Source: Plakobranchus ocellatus
Taxonomy: Eukaryota > Mollusca > Gastropoda > Plakobranchidae
Direction: 5' to 3'
DNA length: 20,745 nucleotides
NCBI GenBank assembly: GCA_019648995.1
Contig: BLXT01006250.1
Location: 1,625,666-1,646,410, forward strand
In this document: piece by piece, positions 16,141 to 20,745 of the stretch
Layout of the letters: each line of letters opens with the position of its first letter
Numbering within the stretch: the first letter of the stretch is position 1
The notes under the pieces: generated by a model
What the model was told of the DNA's origin: nothing
What the model saw: only the letters and a program-made list of their open reading frames with translations
The model's database searches: none
Translations under genes and position numbers: made by a program

Positions 16141-16840
16141 TTTCTGAGCTTCGTAATTGTCAATTGAAAAATTATTTTAAAAGTATTTTCATAGAATTAC
16201 CAAATAAATTTACAGAGTGCAGTCTTTCTGCGAAGCTGACATAAACTTCGTCATCGCTTGCGTTCAATGTTGTGCTTGTTGGTTGTGGGTGTGGTCATCT
16301 TCGTTTGGCAACTTAGAATATCAACCATTGAACTAAGCACATAAGTTTTAGAGTCAATGTTATAGGGCCAAAATCTGGCGATCCCTCTCCTGCGAAGTTA
16401 TGAAGCTGATCGAATCAAAATACCCAAAACTGCTGTAAAATTAAAGTCATAAACAAAACAAGAGAAGCAGAGAAATGATCTGAGAACCATAGGCGGAGAG
16501 AGAGATAGTGAATGTTAAATGTATATTACGGAAATAGATAACATCATTCTCACCAAAGAATAGAGTCGATAAAGATATCAGATTTTGATGGCCAAGTGCA
16601 ATAAGAGATACATTAGGGCATTAAAATAGAATCGAAAAAAGATTATGAGAAATGGCAAAGAAAAATGTGTCCACTCCTAGTTTCATTAAGGCTGCCGAAC
16701 AAAATGGTGGATACGATCCCTGCCTCTAAAAAGTGCAAGAAAGTTAAACAAATAGGATCTCACGGCCTTCATGCCCCTCCTCTTCTCATCCTCGTACACC
16801 GCGTAAAAGCCTTAGATCTGATCGTTTGAAAAAGCAATGA
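16141..16840. other. intergenic, no gene seen
   Basis: Mixed composition with no motif or exon pair recognised. A short run of GA units is present at 16495-16505. Confidence 0.4.
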
Positions 16841-16851
16841 AATGCACGTAC

Positions 16852-16952
16852 CTCGCAAACCTTGGCTGCGTCACAAGTATTTACGGCATCAGGGGATTCA
16901 TCCATGTCAGTGTGTACGCCACAATACATCATGAGGGCATCACAATAAAAGT
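16852..16952 (-). other. exon-like segment, unidentified protein
   Basis: On the minus strand a possible acceptor (TTTGATGTCAG) precedes 16952 and a strong donor GAG/GTACGT follows 16852. The 101 nt between are open in the frame reading FYCDALMMYCGVHTDMDESP then DAVNTCDAAKVCE. Four cysteines and non-repetitive composition make it look more protein-like than the flanks. No partner exon was found and I do not recognise the family. It may be chance or a transposon fragment. Confidence 0.3.
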
Positions 16953-17248
16953 CTGACATCAAATTAATGCAAAAGAAGCTTGGCATTGTTTCACTTCTTT
17001 TGGCACTTTTTCCCCCTTTCTTTTCTTTAATCTGGACATTTTGTTGCAGTCAAGTAACATATGTGGCAAAAAGATATTTGAAATCTATGCTCTTTGAAAA
17101 AAAAAATTGGAGTTTAATTGACTTCCTCTGCATTGCGTATATCAGGAACTAACAATTTTTTAATTCTTCTCAGCGGCCTTCAATGACGTTTATTTGTAAA
17201 ATGGGGATCTATGGTGGATAATTAAGGCCGATAACTAAAGGAGGTTTA

Positions 17249-17630
17249 TATGACTGCTACTGCGCGCAGTGTTCCTGCTACTTCTGTTGCTGTTGCTATC
17301 GCCGCGGTTGCTACTTCTCCTACTGCTTCCTTCTTGCTGCCACCACCGCTACTTCTACTGCTGCTGCTCCTTCTGTTGCCGCGGCTGCTGCTACTACTGG
17401 TGCTGCTGTTATTGCTGCTACTGCTTCAGATGCTTCTATTGCTTCTATTGCTGTTGATGCCGCCGCTTCTACTACTGCTGTTACTGCCGACGCTGTTTCT
17501 ACTGCTGCTGCTCCTATTGTTGCTGTTCCAGTGCTACTCCTCCGGCTGCAGCTGCTGCTATCGTCGCTGCTTCTTCTTCTGCTGCTGTTGCTACTACCTA
17601 CTGCTGCTGCTGCTGCTGCTACTGCTATTG

Positions 17631-17701
<71 letters not shown>
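17249..17701 (+). repeat. degenerate trinucleotide array (NYT)n ending in pure (CTA)n
   Basis: About 450 bp in which nearly every triplet is GCT, ACT, TCT, GTT or ATT. The 5' part is scrambled. A (CTG)6-7 block lies around 17600-17620, and 17631-17701 is an uninterrupted (CTA)23-24. A plus-strand frame translates as poly-Leu from 17250 to 17708, and the complementary strand would give Ser/Gln runs broken by stops. I treat it as a microsatellite and not a gene. Confidence 0.93.
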
Positions 17702-17702
<1 letters not shown>

Positions 17703-17708
17703 AATGAG

Positions 17709-19804
17709 TAATGAGATACTGAGTCTTTATTCGCAAAGATGAGTTATTTTATTATGATCAATTTAAAAAAAAAAAAAAGTATGTTTTGTTTAAAAGATCA
17801 GAATAAAGGGCACATATAATTCCTCTACGTCAAATAAATCGTACTAAGTATAGCCAGCGTGTATGTAAGCGTCGTTTGCACCACTTAAAACTTTTTTTTT
17901 TCAACCATGGATTTTCTGAGGAAGCTTATATGCCTAATGATATAATTATACTGTACTGGTTTCTTATCCTATCATTTTCGACTTTCCCAGTGCCTTTAGC
18001 TCAGTCTTTATATTCTTCTAATTTCTTTTTAACTCCTCTAGTCTTCATTCTCTTCAAGTGAATGCTATAACCCAGTCCTACGTAAAGATTCAAACGACTA
18101 TGAATTAAAAAAAAAATTCTGTAAACAGGGAATTGTCTTATTATCACGCCATTGAACCTGGATTTCCTTCCTATAATTGAGCGCCTCATAATAACATAAT
18201 CCTGTATCGTTCAATACGCGGACTCAATAGAATCTACTATTTCATTGTAATCTTTGATTTATTGCACTTAATATTGACTATTAATTTATTCTCAGCAACT
18301 TCTAACACAAATCTTCTTTTGAAATCTTTTTACATACTAACCATTTGTTTTGATTGTTCGAGCTAACCATTGCGTAAACTATTTATCACAAGGGTTATTG
18401 TCTTTCTTGGTTGGCAAGCGTAGTGATCATGGAAAATATAACCATAAAATTTTATGTTTCAAAAATAAATATCTGCAGGATTTGTGTAGCACATTGATAA
18501 GGGACAGTAGAAAATCACACGCAAAACCGATAACTTTAAAGAGTACAAAAGTTTTTGTTTTTCTGCATTTGTTTTGGAAATTCACCAATCAATTAAGCGT
18601 TATAGTGACAAAACGGTTTTAAAAATAATTCTGGAAACACCACTGACTGTAAAGAATGATTTTGGTGCATACAGGTTTTCTGGTTGTGTTTATATATATT
18701 ATTATTTTTCCATTCATATTTATTTTTTTTCCATTTCTAGCTAATTCTAATCTATAAGCTTACTTTTTTTATCGTCATTTATTTCATAAAAATTGGACTT
18801 TAAATTCAAATACCCTCCTACTAATTTTTTTTTTTCGGAATGCTATATTACATTTTTTTTTTCATCTCTGCGCTGCTGGTCTAAAGTAATATGTCATTAG
18901 GATTTTAAAAAATGCGAGTAAAACAGTAATTTGATCTTCTTTTTTCTTTTTTTTTTGAATTGAAAGGCAATATTTAATTTTTCCCTTGCTGGTCACTTTT
19001 AAAATAATGCGGAACTTCTAAACGCCAAAACAAATATTTCACAAAAAATAATTTAGTGGTTTTTTTTACTTTAAGTGATCACGATTGTGCCAGCGTATTT
19101 ACTTGACTTGATTTCTTTACTTGGTCGTCTAAAACACGCTTTCCTTGTGTTTCTTTATCTATTTACGAAGGCTTAACACAAAAATAATGAAATGGATTTT
19201 TTAAAAATGCTCATTTTAAGACAAAAAAACCCCATTATAATAAATATTATTCATATATTAATTATGAAAATCGGTCCAACATTTCGTTTTTACGGTAGAA
19301 ATACCCCGATTGAAGTAATAAGAGGGGTAAAAAAGCTGACGAATTGATTTAAAATGTGCATCGATTGGGAAAGGTCTTTTCTCTTTACAGGCCTATTCTT
19401 TTTTTATTGCGTTTTATTTACACAATGGTAGGCTTCGTTTAGATATTTCAGACTAAGAAAAAATTTGAGACTAAGCTTTACGCTATAGAAAACGCATTTC
19501 CAAAAAAACGTAGACATCTTATCACCCCCTCGTTAAAATCCGATTTCTACCGAAAGTTTATTTCGATTCCATCAGATAATATAAAAGAACCGAAAAAATC
19601 GCTTCTTGAAAAGATCTGCATTAACAAAAAAGACGAAGGAAAAAACTCCCGAAAAACCTAAAATCAACAGAGAATTTCGAGTACATGGGCGTGCTTACAA
19701 ATTGTAGGCAGATTGGGCGGTCTAACGAACAATGGGTATAATGGGGTTCTGCCGAAATTACGAGTGAACAGATTCAACCTGCGCTTCAAGTTGCGTTGAA
19801 TTCG
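17709..19804. other. intergenic, no gene seen
   Basis: Very AT-rich with many poly-T and poly-A runs (for example 18820-18850 and 18940-18956). Open frames are short. No exon pair, RNA gene or transposon motif was recognised. Confidence 0.45.
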
Positions 19805-19817
19805 CCCCCCCCCCCCC
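19805..19817 (+). repeat. (C)13 homopolymer
   Basis: Thirteen C in a row in AT-rich DNA; length is likely to vary or be misassembled. Confidence 0.9.
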
Positions 19818-20046
19818 TGTTTTGTGTAACAATAATTGCCTGCAAAATGGGAATGAAACTTTATTCGTACAGTTGCTCCAAAATTAGGGCGACTTTGAAG
19901 AGATCACTTTTGCCTCGCTCTTCTTTCATCGTGAGAAGATTGAAGAACACTAATCCTGAAAACGATTTGAATCTTCAACGAAGGGAGAGAGAAAAAAAAA
20001 AACGGAAGAAAATTTGGTGCTGATTCTCAGAATCACTTTAAGTTAA

Positions 20047-20072
20047 GGCGAGGGGTGGCGAGGGTGGCGAGG
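20047..20072 (+). repeat. short GGCGAGGG(GT) tandem repeat
   Basis: Three near-identical units of GGCGAGGG separated by GT or nothing, a small G-rich minisatellite with four or more G-runs. Confidence 0.7.
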
Positions 20073-20159
20073 GGCCGTTATGTTGTTCTTATGACGTGTC
20101 TGACTATCAGTCTTATCTTCTATTCGTCTGTGATGTTTGGTCTATTATAGATATTTCTC

Positions 20160-20300
20160 TTGCCTAACTTCTTCCTCCTCCTATCCATTACCTCATTCAC
20201 ACTCTCTCTTTCTCTCTCTCTCTCTCCCTCTGCGCCTCTCCCTCCCCACTCCTAACTCTCTCTGTCTCTCTCCACCCACTTCCTTCCTCCTCGAAAGCTC
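20160..20300 (+). repeat. pyrimidine-rich (TC)n/(CCT)n region
   Basis: CTTCTTCCTCCTCC followed by (TC)n with C-rich interruptions up to TTCCTTCCTCCTCG. The reading frame across it is a Ser/Leu/Pro artefact. Confidence 0.85.
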
Positions 20301-20745
20301 CTCCGCCTCCTATGATTGACACTTTTTTTTACTTTACTTGTCAAGGGTTCGACTATTATTCATACAATAAAGGAAAAAAAATGTCAGCCTCTTCAAAACC
20401 AGCCATAGCGATTTACCAACAATTATTCTTTGCGTATTCTGCCAGGGTTCATTTACTTTCTGTTTGGACAAACGTTTGCTAGCATAGGAGTATTTGCCGT
20501 GGCAAATCGGAGTACGAGAATCCGTGCCGGGGCAAAAAGAAAAGCTAGTCTGGCAAGAGCTTATTAAAGCTTTGAAAAGTGCCAATGCAATCACCGGCCG
20601 ACCAATATTTTCGCTCTTTGCAAATGTTATTAGGGCTCATGAATAGGGCTCGTCTCAGCACCGATTCAGGGAACATCTACTCACCAAGGGCGCGTTGTGA
20701 GCAAACAGTTGACACTAACAGAGGAGGAATCTTTTTTTTTTTTTT
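20301..20745. other. window edge, less AT-rich sequence with a good minus-strand donor
   Basis: No gene established. GC rises here, and a consensus 5' splice site (CCCTTG/GTGAGT) occurs on the minus strand at 20685/20684. The window ends in a poly-T run from 20732. A first exon of a minus-strand gene could sit at 20685-20730 but cannot be confirmed. Confidence 0.3.

Noticed and set aside
17250-17711. Long plus-strand poly-leucine reading frame preceded by AAAGGAGG, like a bacterial ribosome-binding site
   Set aside because: It is a translation of a trinucleotide microsatellite. The window is eukaryotic, so the Shine-Dalgarno-like string is coincidence.
20345-20360. GGGTTCGAC, resembling a tRNA B box
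   Set aside because: It lacks the closing CC, has no A box at the right distance, and cannot fold into a cloverleaf.
20334-20594. 86-codon minus-strand frame near the right edge
   Set aside because: It does not begin with ATG, has no family resemblance, and its composition matches the surrounding DNA.
1-20745. CRISPR array, operon, prophage or bacterial defence system
   Set aside because: No spaced direct repeats and no gene clusters. The introns and splice sites show a eukaryotic genome.

Overview
The window is nuclear DNA from an animal. It is AT-rich, has long introns with GT-AG splice sites, carries microsatellites, and is littered with decayed transposable elements. One protein-coding gene can be supported with confidence: GPATCH4 (G-patch domain-containing protein 4), complete on the minus strand. 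Seven coding exons between 11311 and 2647 splice in frame into a 314-residue protein. The host cannot be named from one gene. The repeat style (many CTAGATCTAG palindromes, (GA)n and (CTA)n tracts, a SINE-like unit) would suit a mollusc, perhaps a gastropod, but this is inference from memory.

Layout: 1-2190 is intergenic and holds two transposon relics, the 3' end of a LINE (minus strand, 360-515) and a piece of a mariner-type transposase helix-turn-helix (plus strand, 1053-1167). 2217-11311 is GPATCH4: a candidate AATAAA signal, the 3' UTR, a lysine-rich last exon, five small internal exons and a short first exon. The G-patch is split between exons 1 and 2. Intron 1 (3.55 kb) is the transposon-rich one. 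It holds a broken Merlin/IS1595-type transposase (10273-10663), a decayed acidic Ser-rich coding segment with a 100-bp tandem duplication (9451-9893), and most of the palindromes.

11312-20745 is upstream of GPATCH4 and has no gene I can establish. It contains a GC box, two GA microsatellites, an (AAAAC)n tract, a SINE-like element (about 15865-16140), a 450-bp degenerate trinucleotide array ending in a pure (CTA)n run, and pyrimidine-rich sequence near 20.2 kb. A few exon-like signals on the minus strand (donor at 20685, exon-like 16852-16952, a TM7-like stretch near 14.7 kb, a Cys-rich reading frame with AATAAA near 13.7 kb) might belong to a second transcription unit, but they do not join into a recognisable protein.

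I see no CRISPR array, operon, tRNA or rRNA gene, and no convincing new multi-gene system. The points most worth checking are the intronic Merlin relic, the duplicated start region beside it, the CTAGATCTAG palindrome cluster, and the possible exon at 16.9 kb.
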